Assembly (NCBI RefSeq): GCF_034372165.1
Contig: NZ_CP139698.1
Location: 1,054,001-1,118,000 of the forward strand
DNA length: 64,000 nucleotides
From: Christiangramia sp. OXR-203
GTDB taxonomy: Bacteria > Bacteroidota > Bacteroidia > Flavobacteriales > Flavobacteriaceae
Reading direction: 5' to 3'
Below are positions 55,531 to 64,000 of the stretch, in pieces. Position 1 is the first letter of the stretch, and the number at the start of each line of letters is the position of its first letter. The notes under the pieces are model-generated. The model saw nothing but the letters and a program-made list of their open reading frames with translations. It had not been told where the DNA came from and did no database searches. The position numbers and the translations under genes were made by a program.

Positions 55531-56418
55531 ATGGCTAAAGATCAATCTCGTAGAAAATTATTAAAGAACCTGGGTATTGGAGCAGGTTTACTTGTTATTC
55601 CATCATTTTCCAATGCATCCGGTTTCGATGTTGCAATTAATAATTTACAAGACCCTACTTCAAAGATTAATCATTCTGTTTGTCGCTGGTGTTATGCCGA
55701 TATTCCCCTTAAGGAGTTTGCTAGAGCCTGTAAAGAATTGGGAATTAGTGCTATTGATCTTTTAAAACCTTCAGAATGGCAAATTGTACAGGAGGAAGGT
55801 CTAAAATGTTCCATGGCAACCGACGATTTTATCAGTTTGACCGATGGATTCAATGACCCTGAAAATCATCAGAAATTGCAATCTGCTTACATAGAACTCA
55901 TCGACAAAGCTGCAGATAAGAATATTCAGAATGTCATCTGTTTTTCTGGGAGTCGGCGTGGGATGGATAATGAAACTGGCTGGAACAACTGTGTAGACGG
56001 ATTAAAGCCTTTATTGGACCATGCTAAAACTCGTAATGTCACCCTCGTCATGGAATTGCTGAATAGCAAAGTAGACCATCCAGATTATATGGCAGATCAT
56101 ACGTCCTGGGGAGCCGAACTTGCCAAAAGACTGGACCGACCAAACTTTAAACTGCTCTACGATATCTACCATATGCAGATCATGGAGGGTGACATAATTC
56201 GAAACATTAGAGAATTTCATCCTTACATCAATCATTATCATACCGCGGGAAATCCCGGAAGAAACGAGATCAATAATTCTCAGGAATTAAACTATCCTGC
56301 AATCATCCAGGCGATTTATGATACCGGTTTTGATGGTTATATCGCTCAGGAATTTATTCCAACCTATGAGAATAAACTAAAAGCGCTTGAAGAAGCCATT
56401 GGAATTTGTACTATCTAA
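55531..56418 (+). CDS. Tat-exported TIM-barrel sugar isomerase-like protein
   Basis: A 295-residue protein of the hydroxypyruvate isomerase/AP-endonuclease-2 fold. The N-terminus has a Tat signal (SRRKLLK followed by a hydrophobic stretch). Family residues are LVMELLNSKVDHP, LLYDIYHMQIMEGD and GYIAQEFIPT, with Glu and His that could bind metal. It would act on a sugar in the periplasm. It is the first gene of the operon with the large glycosidase, behind operator B. Confidence 0.85.
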   Translation: MAKDQSRRKLLKNLGIGAGLLVIPSFSNASGFDVAINNLQDPTSKINHSVCRWCYADIPLKEFARACKELGISAIDLLKPSEWQIVQEEGLKCSMATDDFISLTDGFNDPENHQKLQSAYIELIDKAADKNIQNVICFSGSRRGMDNETGWNNCVDGLKPLLDHAKTRNVTLVMELLNSKVDHPDYMADHTSWGAELAKRLDRPNFKLLYDIYHMQIMEGDIIRNIREFHPYINHYHTAGNPGRNEINNSQELNYPAIIQAIYDTGFDGYIAQEFIPTYENKLKALEEAIGICTI

Positions 56419-56430
56419 ACATAAATTTTA

Positions 56431-58998
56431 ATGACTCAAAATATCAAATCGATCACAGTTCTTATATTACTGATTTTTAATATTAATACAGCTTTCTCTC
56501 AAGTAACTACAGTTGTAGACGAAAAGGGAATAATTCGATGGGAGCCTTCCGGAGAGGAAGTAAAAGGTTTTGGAGTCAATTATTCGGCACCATTCGCACA
56601 TGCTTACCGTTCTGCTGAAAAACTTGGGCTTGATATCAAGGCCGAAATTGATAAAGACCTCTACCATTTTTCCCGGCTTAATTTTGATCTGTATCGTCTT
56701 CACGTCTGGGATACAGAAATTAGCGATGCAGAAGGGAATTTACTGGAAAATGAACACCTGGATGCGTTCGATTATTTGCTGAGTGAACTTAAGAAACGCA
56801 AGATCAATTTTGTGATCACTCCAATCGCATACTGGGGAAATGGCTGGCCGGAACCAGATGAAGATACTCCGGGATTTTCGAATAAGTATGGCAAGGAAGG
56901 AAGCTTGACCAATCCCAAAGCGATCGCTGCCCAGCAAAACTATCTTACGCAATTTATGAGCCACGTGAATCCATATACAGGAATTGCGTATAAAAATGAT
57001 CCAAATCTCATCGCGGTTGAAATCAGTAATGAACCACATCATCGCGGCACTCCTAAGGAGGTAAAAGAATTCATTAATAAACTCACAAAGGCCATCCGGG
57101 ATTCCGGTTCTCAAAAACCTGTCTTTTATAATGTCACCCATAGCGTTCACCTTGCAGACACTTATTTTGAATCAGATATTCAGGGTGGTACTTTTCAATG
57201 GTATCCAACCGGACTTGGTTTTAAGAAGGAAATCCCGGGAAATTTACTTCCCAATGTCAACGATTATAATATTCCGTTCAGCAATGTCATCGAAAATAAT
57301 AACGCCGCTAAACTTGTGTATGAGTTTGATGCTGCCGATGTTAATAGATCATATATCTATCCCGCAATGGCACGCAGTTTTCGAGAAGCGGGAATTCAGA
57401 TCGGGACGCATTTTGCCTATGATCCATCTTTCCTGGCATATGCGAATACTGAATATAATACCCATTATATGAACCTCAATTATACTCCGCATAAGGCTTT
57501 AGGTCTTATGGTCGCCGGGGAGATCTTCCATCATACCAAACTGGCCGAAGATCAGGGAACCTATCCCGACAACTTAAAATTTGGAGATTTTCTTATTCAG
57601 TATGAGGATGATCTAGCGGTCTATAATTCTGCGGAAAAGTTTATTTACACGAATTCAAATGCTGAAAAGCCTAAGGCTATTTCAGAATTAAGAGAAATTG
57701 CGGGTCACGGTAGTTCTGAAGTGATCGAATATGGAGGGAAAGGAGCTTACTTTCTTGATAAACTTGAAGAAGGAGTCTGGCGTCTGGAAGTAATGCCCGA
57801 CCCATTTCTTATCCAGGATCCCTTCGGAAATAACAGCCTTGACAAAACGATATCTGTGATCAAGTATAATTTGAACGAAATGGAAATTAATCTTCCTGGA
57901 CTTGGTGAAAATTTCGATTTCAAACAGATAAATACTTCGGAATCTGAAGTTCAAAAAGCCAAAGGTGGTGCAATATCAGTTTTACCCGGCACTTATATTC
58001 TTTCTGCTGAAGGGAAGGATTTTGAATTTGAAAATTTTGAGGGAGAGTTCCGTTTGGAAGTCGATAATTTTGTGGCAGTAGAAGAGTCGGTTGACCGTAC
58101 ATATGTCCTACATAAAGCCACAAATGCCGCGGAAGCAAATCAGAGTTTTTGTATCGAAGCAGTGATTGTTTCGAATGAGGAGATTAAGAAAGCCGAAATA
58201 TGGTTTCAGAATGGGAATATTTATGAAGCAGTACAAATGAAAGCAAAAAATCAATACGATTATTCTGCTGAAGTACCGCAAAATTTACTTGTTCCAGGAA
58301 CACTTACTTACCACATCATTCTGGAAACTGAAAATGGAAAACTAACATTCCCTGGAAACGTTTCAGGTAGTCCGGAGAACTGGGACTTCTATTCTGAAGA
58401 TGCATATTCTACTCGTATCTACAATAAAGGTTCTGCCATCTCACTTTTCGATGCTTCTGTGGATGCACATATGGTAGTTCATTCATGGAAGCCCGGCAAT
58501 AAAGTTGTTCCCATAAATTCGGTTGAAGACGAATTTCAGGTAAGACTGGATCAATTATTTTCACTAGATATTGAGAACAAAAACGCAGCTCCAATTTACG
58601 ATTACTCTTTTCGGTATAATTTTCAGAAGAAAATAGGAGCAAGGCTTCCTGGAGATCAGAAGGAACTTATCATCAAGGCACGTAACCTTAAATTGGGTAC
58701 AGAGAAACTTCAGGTAGCTTTATTAATGAAAAACGGTTCAGCTTTTGGTAAAATAATCGAATTAGATCAAGATTTAAAAGAAATAAGGATCAGACTGGAT
58801 GAGCTTGAGCCAGTGAAAACGGTTACGTTGCCACGTCCTTACCCGGGTTTTTTATCCTATTATTTTGAGCATCAGAATCCGGAAGATTTTGATCTTCAAG
58901 AGGTGGAAGCACTTCAGTTTTCTATTGGTCCGGGGATCGAGCGTGAAAATCTTCAGAAATCACATGAAATTGGTATTGTAAAGGTCAATCTCCAGTAG
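56431..58998 (+). CDS. GH5-like glycosyl hydrolase with C-terminal beta-domains
   Basis: An 855-residue exported enzyme with signal peptide (VLILLIFNINTAFSQ). The TIM barrel (about 30-430) resembles clan GH-A: AVEISNEPHH gives acid/base E201, and LVYEFDAAD gives E298 as a candidate nucleophile. Beta-sandwich regions follow. The family number is an inference. The substrate may be a galactose- or mannose-containing glycan, given its place in the galactose regulon. It starts 12 bp after the isomerase gene. Confidence 0.78.
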   Translation: MTQNIKSITVLILLIFNINTAFSQVTTVVDEKGIIRWEPSGEEVKGFGVNYSAPFAHAYRSAEKLGLDIKAEIDKDLYHFSRLNFDLYRLHVWDTEISDAEGNLLENEHLDAFDYLLSELKKRKINFVITPIAYWGNGWPEPDEDTPGFSNKYGKEGSLTNPKAIAAQQNYLTQFMSHVNPYTGIAYKNDPNLIAVEISNEPHHRGTPKEVKEFINKLTKAIRDSGSQKPVFYNVTHSVHLADTYFESDIQGGTFQWYPTGLGFKKEIPGNLLPNVNDYNIPFSNVIENNNAAKLVYEFDAADVNRSYIYPAMARSFREAGIQIGTHFAYDPSFLAYANTEYNTHYMNLNYTPHKALGLMVAGEIFHHTKLAEDQGTYPDNLKFGDFLIQYEDDLAVYNSAEKFIYTNSNAEKPKAISELREIAGHGSSEVIEYGGKGAYFLDKLEEGVWRLEVMPDPFLIQDPFGNNSLDKTISVIKYNLNEMEINLPGLGENFDFKQINTSESEVQKAKGGAISVLPGTYILSAEGKDFEFENFEGEFRLEVDNFVAVEESVDRTYVLHKATNAAEANQSFCIEAVIVSNEEIKKAEIWFQNGNIYEAVQMKAKNQYDYSAEVPQNLLVPGTLTYHIILETENGKLTFPGNVSGSPENWDFYSEDAYSTRIYNKGSAISLFDASVDAHMVVHSWKPGNKVVPINSVEDEFQVRLDQLFSLDIENKNAAPIYDYSFRYNFQKKIGARLPGDQKELIIKARNLKLGTEKLQVALLMKNGSAFGKIIELDQDLKEIRIRLDELEPVKTVTLPRPYPGFLSYYFEHQNPEDFDLQEVEALQFSIGPGIERENLQKSHEIGIVKVNLQ

Positions 58999-59019
58999 TA
59001 GAAATATCTATACAAAAAA

Positions 59020-59041
59020 AGGTCTCGTTCTCACGAGACCT
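59020..59041. terminator. Bidirectional terminator between glycosidase and nrdJ
   Basis: An 8-bp perfect stem (AGGTCTCG / CGAGACCT) with a 6-nt loop flanked by A7 and T7. It serves both convergent genes. Confidence 0.9.
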
Positions 59042-59071
59042 TTTTTCAGTTTAACATTTACAACAATTAAA

Positions 59072-61627
59072 TTATCCACATTTAGAAGAGCCACAATCTT
59101 TACAGGTAAGGCAACCTTCCTGGTAAATAAGATTTGAGGAATTACAGTTATTACATTTTTCCTTCTTAGCGACCGTCCCATCTGCGATAAAACGTTTAAG
59201 AGCGCGAACCACCCCATTCTTCCATGTGTTAATAGATTCGCTGTCCAATTGCAGACTGTTAATAAGGTCCACAACCTTGTCGATAGACATTCCATGACGT
59301 AGTGTACTTGAGATCAATTTCGCGTAATTCCAGAATTCCGGATTGAATTTATGCGAAAGTCCTTCGATCGTGGTTTTGTAACCACGTTTATTCTCGTACT
59401 GGAAATCATAACGTGAAGATCCATCTTCATTTCTTGCTTTGATGATATAGCCTTCAGTTACCCAGCGAGGGATAAGGATACCTTCTTCATCATCTGCAAA
59501 ACCGGTAAATATCTCATATGGTCTGTCATCTACAAGTCCGATAAATGCGATCCATTTATCCTTATTGTTCTGGAAACGAACCACATCGGCTGTTAGAACT
59601 TCTGGTCTCTTGAGAGGGAAAGATCCGGAAGTCTGTTCCTCATCTTCCTCTTTTTTCTCATCGTTAGAGATTAAAACTCCAGATCTTGAACCATCACGAT
59701 AGACAGTAACACCTTTACAACCAGCTTCCCATGCTTCCAGGTATAGTTTTCCAACCAATTCCTCTGTCGCATCGTTTGGAAGGTTAATGGTCACACTAAT
59801 AGAGTGATCGATCCATTTTTGTACAGCTCCCTGCATTCTCACTTTGCTAAGCCAGTCTACATCATTAGATGTTGCCTGGTAGTAAGGAGAAAGTTTAACA
59901 AGTTTATCTAGTTCTTCGTTCGAGTAATTCTTATCGGTATCGTATCCTTTAGCCTTCATCCATTGCTTAAAACGATGGTGGAAAACTACATACTCTTCCC
60001 AAGAATCTCCCACTTCATCCACGAAATCTACGCGTGCTTCCTTGTCATTAGGATTTACTTTTCTTCTTCTTTTGTAAACTGGTAGGAAAACAGGCTCAAT
60101 TCCAGAAGTAGTTTGCGTCATTAGACTGGTCGTTCCGGTTGGAGCGATCGTTAAAAGCGCGATATTTCTACGACCATACTCTAGCATGTCGTAATACAAC
60201 TTTTCATCAGCTTCTTTTAATCGAAGAATGAATGGGTTGTTTTTCTCTCTTTCTGAATCAAATATCCCAAAAGCACCTCTTTCTTTCGCAGTTTCTACGG
60301 AAGCTCTATAAGCTTCAACAGCGATATTCTTATGAATGTCTACAGAGAAATCGATTCCTTCCTTACTACCATATTTAATACCTAAACCGGCAAGCATATC
60401 GCCTTCCGCAGTAATACCTATTCCGGTTCTTCTACCTTCATGTGCTTTTTTACGGATATTAAGCCAAAGATTTTTCTCAACAGCCTTTACTTCTTCATTT
60501 TCTGGATCTGCATCGATCTTACCAATGATATTGTCGATCTTTTCCAGTTCAAGATCAATGATATCATCCATAATTCTTTGTGCAGCAGAAATATGTTTTT
60601 TAAATAGTTCGTAGTTGAAATGCGCGTTGTCTGTAAATGGCTCTTCTACATAAGAAAACAGGTTGATCGCAAGCAAACGACAGGAATCGTAAGGGCAAAG
60701 TGGGATCTCTCCACAAGGATTGGTAGAAACCGTTTTATATCCAAGATCTGCATAGCAATCTGGCACAGATTCGTTGATCACCGTATCCCAGAATAGAATT
60801 CCAGGTTCAGCCGATTTCCATGCGTTATGTACGATCTTCTTCCAGAGTTTATCTGCCTCGATCTCTTTTGAAACCTTTGGCTCTGCGGAAAATATCGGAT
60901 ATTTCTGAGTATAATTGGTATTGTTCTTTACAGCTTTCATGAACTGGTCATCGATCCTAACCGAAACATTGGCACCTGTAACTTTGCCCTGCTCCATTTT
61001 AGCGTCGATAAAATCTTCTGAATCAGGATGATTTACAGAAACCGAAAGCATCAAAGCTCCACGACGTCCATCCTGTGCTACTTCTCTTGTAGAATTGGAG
61101 TAACGCTCCATAAATGGAACGATCCCGGTAGAGGTAAGCGCAGAGTTCTTTACGGCCGATCCCTTAGGACGTATGTGAGAAAGGTCATGACCTACACCAC
61201 CACGTCTTTTCATTAACTGTACCTGCTCCTGGTCGATCTTCATGATCCCACCATAAGAATCTGAATTTCCATCATTTCCTATAACGAAGCAGTTAGATAA
61301 CGAACCAACCTGGTAAGGATTCCCAATTCCAGCCATAGGACTTCCCTGCGGAACGATATATTTAAAATCCTTGATAAGATCGAAAACTTCGTCTTCGGTC
61401 ATAGGATTTGGATACTTTTTTTCAACTCTTGCGATCTCGCTGGCGATACGTCTGTGCATATCGTTTGGAGTGAGTTCATAAATATTCCCGTCAGAATCTT
61501 TAAGGGCGTATTTATTTACCCAAACTCTGGCGGCAAGATCGTCGCCTTTGAAGTATTTTAGTGAAGCTTCGAAGGCCTGTTCCTGAGTATAAGTCTTTGG
61601 AACAACTGGATTTTCCTGTACAGGCAT
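59072..61627 (-). CDS. nrdJ: Adenosylcobalamin-dependent ribonucleotide reductase (class II)
   Basis: An 851-residue class II RNR that reduces ribonucleotides with adenosylcobalamin. NPCGEIPLCPYDSCRL, APTGTTSLM and VTINLPND are the core motifs, and the C-terminus carries two CxxC pairs (CNNCNSS, CKDCGSSKCG) that form the redox tail. It needs vitamin B12; no cobalamin riboswitch is visible upstream. The start at 61627 follows a 360-bp gap. Confidence 0.94.
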   Translation of the reverse strand: MPVQENPVVPKTYTQEQAFEASLKYFKGDDLAARVWVNKYALKDSDGNIYELTPNDMHRRIASEIARVEKKYPNPMTEDEVFDLIKDFKYIVPQGSPMAGIGNPYQVGSLSNCFVIGNDGNSDSYGGIMKIDQEQVQLMKRRGGVGHDLSHIRPKGSAVKNSALTSTGIVPFMERYSNSTREVAQDGRRGALMLSVSVNHPDSEDFIDAKMEQGKVTGANVSVRIDDQFMKAVKNNTNYTQKYPIFSAEPKVSKEIEADKLWKKIVHNAWKSAEPGILFWDTVINESVPDCYADLGYKTVSTNPCGEIPLCPYDSCRLLAINLFSYVEEPFTDNAHFNYELFKKHISAAQRIMDDIIDLELEKIDNIIGKIDADPENEEVKAVEKNLWLNIRKKAHEGRRTGIGITAEGDMLAGLGIKYGSKEGIDFSVDIHKNIAVEAYRASVETAKERGAFGIFDSEREKNNPFILRLKEADEKLYYDMLEYGRRNIALLTIAPTGTTSLMTQTTSGIEPVFLPVYKRRRKVNPNDKEARVDFVDEVGDSWEEYVVFHHRFKQWMKAKGYDTDKNYSNEELDKLVKLSPYYQATSNDVDWLSKVRMQGAVQKWIDHSISVTINLPNDATEELVGKLYLEAWEAGCKGVTVYRDGSRSGVLISNDEKKEEDEEQTSGSFPLKRPEVLTADVVRFQNNKDKWIAFIGLVDDRPYEIFTGFADDEEGILIPRWVTEGYIIKARNEDGSSRYDFQYENKRGYKTTIEGLSHKFNPEFWNYAKLISSTLRHGMSIDKVVDLINSLQLDSESINTWKNGVVRALKRFIADGTVAKKEKCNNCNSSNLIYQEGCLTCKDCGSSKCG

Positions 61628-61993
61628 AAAAATGAGATTTTTAGGTTAGAAATGCTCTAATCGGCTGGTATAAAACTAGGCATTATTTCCGGACAATTAA
61701 CAAAGCGTTTAGAAAAAGTTTTCAAACAAAAACGGTTAATTAACTGATAATCAATTAACTAAATATTTACTAACAATAAAAAGTTGACAAATAATGAAAA
61801 CATTTAATTTAAGGTTTGGAGTTTCTATACTATTGAGATTCAGCAGTAGAAATAGGGGGTGAGCATCAAAATTAGGCTAAATTAAATGCTTTTTGTAGAG
61901 TATTCCAGAGAAAAAGTAACAAAAAAAAGAGGCCTCACAAATTTGTGAGGCCTTCTTTGAATTAACACCTATGAAAATTCAAAATAAAAATTT
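61628..61993. other. Intergenic stretch between amylase and nrdJ
   Basis: This 366-bp AT-rich region holds the amylase terminator (61930-61953) and the upstream region of nrdJ. I find an inverted repeat GTTAATT / AATTAAC (61735-61741 and 61753-61759) but no perfect -7 box, no ORF of note, and no B12 box. It probably carries the nrdJ promoter. Confidence 0.5.
61930..61953 (-). terminator. Terminator after the amylase gene
   Basis: A perfect 24-bp palindrome, AGGCCTCACAAATTTGTGAGGCCT, followed on the minus strand by CTTTTTTTTT. It lies about 40 bp beyond the amylase stop at 61994. Confidence 0.92.
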
Positions 61994-63448
61994 TTATTCT
62001 GTAATTGACCAGATCGAATATCCATTTGCAGGAGCCTCGATAGTCACCGCTCCATTTTCATCGGAGGTAGGGGAATATGCTGAATTCGAACTATAATCCT
62101 GTAAGGTAACATTACTCCAGTTCGAACTTACTGTTCTTCTTTTTGTACTATTATTGATGCTAATATAAAGAATTAATCCAGGATTAGTACCTGATCCATT
62201 TCTTTTCATAACATATTCATCCTGATCTGCATAAAGTAACTCGGTGTCACCAGTTGCAAGGCTATTATGAATCGAAATTAACGTCTTTAATTCATCTTTA
62301 AATTCTTCATTCTCATAATCTGAATAGAAGATCGTAGGATAACCAGGATGAGTTAAGATATAGGCATAAGCCTTCATTTTATTGGAACTCATGATATAAT
62401 TATCCTCGTTAGAGTCTTTTTCGGTATCATGATTTGCAGTAAAGGTTACCGCATCTTCAGGATTTGTTTTCCAAAGCATATCACTCTCGAGAATACTAAG
62501 ATTTTCAAATCTGTCCAGACTTTCTTCCAGTTTGTAAAACGTAGAAAAATCAAAAGCAGGTGATCCTGAAGCTTCGATCCAGTCACGAAGCACATCTGGA
62601 TTTCCATCGAAATTTTCTCCTACAGAGAATCCTCCAACGGCCTCATTCCACTCTTTTACTACCCATGGTTCGAAACCTTTAACGTAATCAAAACGCCAAC
62701 CATCAAATCCCATTACGTTCCTGTAATATTTCGCTACTGAATTCTCATCCTTCCAAAGCCAGTCCTGAACTCTTTCTCTATGGTGATCAAGATTGGTCTC
62801 TTCATAAAAAAGACTTCCCGGATCATACTGGCTTACACTATTTGGGTAAAAATCCTCGTAAGTTCTGTTGAACATCCCTGAAGCATTTCCATTCGCTTCA
62901 TCAAATAAAGTATAAGTATCGTAATCCCGGTAAGGATTGTATTGCAAACCTCCACCAGAATTGTGATTCAGGACAATATCTGCGATTACTTCAATATCAT
63001 TGCTATGGGCTGTGGCGATCAAATTCTCAAGTTCTGTTCTTGAACCGAATCTTGTTTCTACAGTTCCATGCTGGTCATAATTACCAAAATCGAAATAATC
63101 TGAAACATCATATCCCATGGAATAGCCACCAGATTGTCCTTTAGCGGGAGATGGTATCCAGATTCTGTCTACACCAGCTTCAGACCATTCCGGCACTTTT
63201 TCAGAAAGGTTGTCCCACCAGGCAAATCTTGGTTCTACATCCCAATAAAATGCCTGCATCATTACCCGGCTGCCATTGTCCAGAGATGCCAGGTCCAAAG
63301 CCTGAGGCTCTGATGGAGCAGGGATTTCTGGGGTACCGGTTATATCATCTGTCTCGTCCACGATGTCATCTGAATCATCACCGGAGCACGAACCTATAAA
63401 GAGTGCCCCACCAAGCAGGAGACTGCATAAAAATTTATTAGTATTCAT
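61994..63448 (-). CDS. GH13 alpha-amylase lipoprotein
   Basis: A 484-residue lipoprotein (C21 after LFIGS) with an Asp-rich linker, then a GH13 barrel. Motif I is DIVLNHNS, the nucleophile D254 is in GWRFDYVKGF, the acid/base E278 in VGENFDG, and D341 in TANHDTEKD. It would cut starch outside the cell or on the outer membrane. It follows the partial SusE/F gene in the same direction, with a hairpin between them. Confidence 0.93.
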   Translation of the reverse strand: MNTNKFLCSLLLGGALFIGSCSGDDSDDIVDETDDITGTPEIPAPSEPQALDLASLDNGSRVMMQAFYWDVEPRFAWWDNLSEKVPEWSEAGVDRIWIPSPAKGQSGGYSMGYDVSDYFDFGNYDQHGTVETRFGSRTELENLIATAHSNDIEVIADIVLNHNSGGGLQYNPYRDYDTYTLFDEANGNASGMFNRTYEDFYPNSVSQYDPGSLFYEETNLDHHRERVQDWLWKDENSVAKYYRNVMGFDGWRFDYVKGFEPWVVKEWNEAVGGFSVGENFDGNPDVLRDWIEASGSPAFDFSTFYKLEESLDRFENLSILESDMLWKTNPEDAVTFTANHDTEKDSNEDNYIMSSNKMKAYAYILTHPGYPTIFYSDYENEEFKDELKTLISIHNSLATGDTELLYADQDEYVMKRNGSGTNPGLILYISINNSTKRRTVSSNWSNVTLQDYSSNSAYSPTSDENGAVTIEAPANGYSIWSITE

Positions 63449-63474
63449 AATTAGTTCAGTTTAAAGAAAAAAAA

Positions 63475-63495
63475 GGGGCTAATTAAATTAGCCCC
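63475..63495 (-). terminator. Terminator-like hairpin between SusE/F and amylase genes
   Basis: GGGGCTAATT / AATTAGCCCC pair around the centre, followed on the minus strand by TTTTTTTTC. Its T-tract ends about 20 nt before the amylase ATG, so it may reduce, not stop, amylase transcription. Confidence 0.7.
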
Positions 63496-63512
63496 AGTAT
63501 AAAATAGGTTGA

Positions 63513-64000
63513 TTATTCTCCTGCAGGAATAAGAATATATCTTGCAGTTAGGTCATTGAACCAGATATCATAAACTCCTGCGGTTACAGGGATATTTGGA
63601 TCATTTGCATTGGCACCCTGACCGCTGATTGGTGTACTTGCACCCCAGCTAACATCCCATGCGTTGTTTGCTCTGAACTTAAGTTCACCGTCAAACAATT
63701 CCACGTCATTCATGTACCAGATGTGAGAATCAAAATCTGACTGGGTCATATCCATATCATCATTCCAACCTTCGTCTGTACCTGTAGTAGCAGTACCAAT
63801 AATACCTACCATATCGTACATTGTTGCTGCAGAAACATCCATAGCTTCGAAAGTATAGGTCATGTCTTCAGTGTTTAATGATAGCGTGTAGTATGCGTCA
63901 TCTTCTACTGAAAATGCAGCCGGATCATCACTATCACCTGTATTTACACCCAAAGTTCCGTCGGTACCACCCCATTGCGGTTGCCATGCTCCAGGAGTTT
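63513..64000 (-). CDS. SusE/SusF-like outer-membrane starch-binding protein, partial
   Basis: The C-terminal ~162 residues of a protein that runs off the right edge. The end YDIWFNDLTARYILIPAGE and the repeat-like block PGAWQPQWGGTDGTLG match SusE/SusF carbohydrate-binding modules. It would bind starch at the cell surface for the amylase encoded next. The rest of the Sus-type locus (SusC/SusD) is probably to the right, outside the window. Confidence 0.75.
   Translation of the reverse strand, partial: TPGAWQPQWGGTDGTLGVNTGDSDDPAAFSVEDDAYYTLSLNTEDMTYTFEAMDVSAATMYDMVGIIGTATTGTDEGWNDDMDMTQSDFDSHIWYMNDVELFDGELKFRANNAWDVSWGASTPISGQGANANDPNIPVTAGVYDIWFNDLTARYILIPAGE

Noticed and set aside
61628-61993. 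Cobalamin riboswitch in front of the B12-dependent ribonucleotide reductase
   Set aside because: I looked for a B12 box and a long structured leader on the minus strand and saw neither.

Overview
The window reads as chromosome of a marine-type member of the Flavobacteriaceae (Bacteroidota), closest in gene content and protein flavour to Gramella/Christiangramia. This rests on Bacteroidota-style promoters (TAnnTTTG -7 boxes and few Shine-Dalgarno sites), a SusE/F-like protein beside a lipoprotein alpha-amylase, a carboxypeptidase-regulatory-domain TonB receptor, the pyrG-yidC pair, the ftsK-lolA-lptF-ribB block and many SusC/D-era family types. Base composition is moderately AT-rich throughout. 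I see no rRNA, tRNA, CRISPR array, prophage or insertion sequence. The genus is an inference from memory, not a database result.

Layout. 1-4.5 kb: pyrG-yidC, then a three-gene signalling operon (ATPase-less kinase-like protein, response regulator, DUF3820) and an AhpD-like protein. 4.7-13.9 kb: a GH3-family adenylating enzyme, a secreted zincin, small DUF proteins, an MFS carrier, an S9 peptidase, a cupin/esterase pair and an unrecognised kinase-motif protein. 14-16.6 kb: arsenic operon (arsR, DUF6428, arsC-like, acr3) with two matching 16-bp palindromic operators. 16.7-24.9 kb: L,D-transpeptidase, a secreted protein, a HAD phosphatase, a TonB siderophore receptor with a PepSY reductase-like partner, and small envelope proteins. 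24.9-32.1 kb: ribB (with a dead GTP cyclohydrolase half), lptF, lolA, ftsK, a decayed alpha/beta-hydrolase gene, dgkA and tpx. 32.2-33.5 kb: peroxiredoxin-thioredoxin operon with an OxyR-like tetrad upstream. 33.7-40.3 kb: nhaC, a methionine gamma-lyase-like gene divergent from an Lrp regulator, lpd, an orphan secreted protein next to a truncated MotA/TolQ remnant, and a tiny Lys-rich protein.

40.3-52.4 kb: DEAD-box helicase, an aldose epimerase-like protein, an FMN reductase, pabB, tilS, CocE/NonD hydrolase, a DUF885 lipoprotein, galM and a sodium:sugar symporter. 52.4-59 kb: galactose and glycan locus. galK-galT are divergent from a NUDIX-winged-helix regulator, followed by a Tat-exported TIM-barrel protein and a large GH5-like glycosidase. 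A 25-bp palindrome (AATAAAcGT-N7-ACATTTATT) sits both between galK and the regulator and in front of the glycosidase operon, so this looks like a local sugar regulon. 59-64 kb: B12-dependent ribonucleotide reductase, then the end of a starch-type (Sus-like) locus with a GH13 amylase and a partial SusE/F protein.

Functionally, secreted glycosidases would release sugars, the sodium symporter and TonB system import, GalM/GalK/GalT feed the Leloir pathway, and the NUDIX protein would sense a sugar ligand. The most interesting signals are the shared NUDIX operator, the stretched OxyR-like site, the ArsR operator pair with a C-terminal-cysteine sensor, the catalytically dead GCHII domain, and two sites of gene decay.
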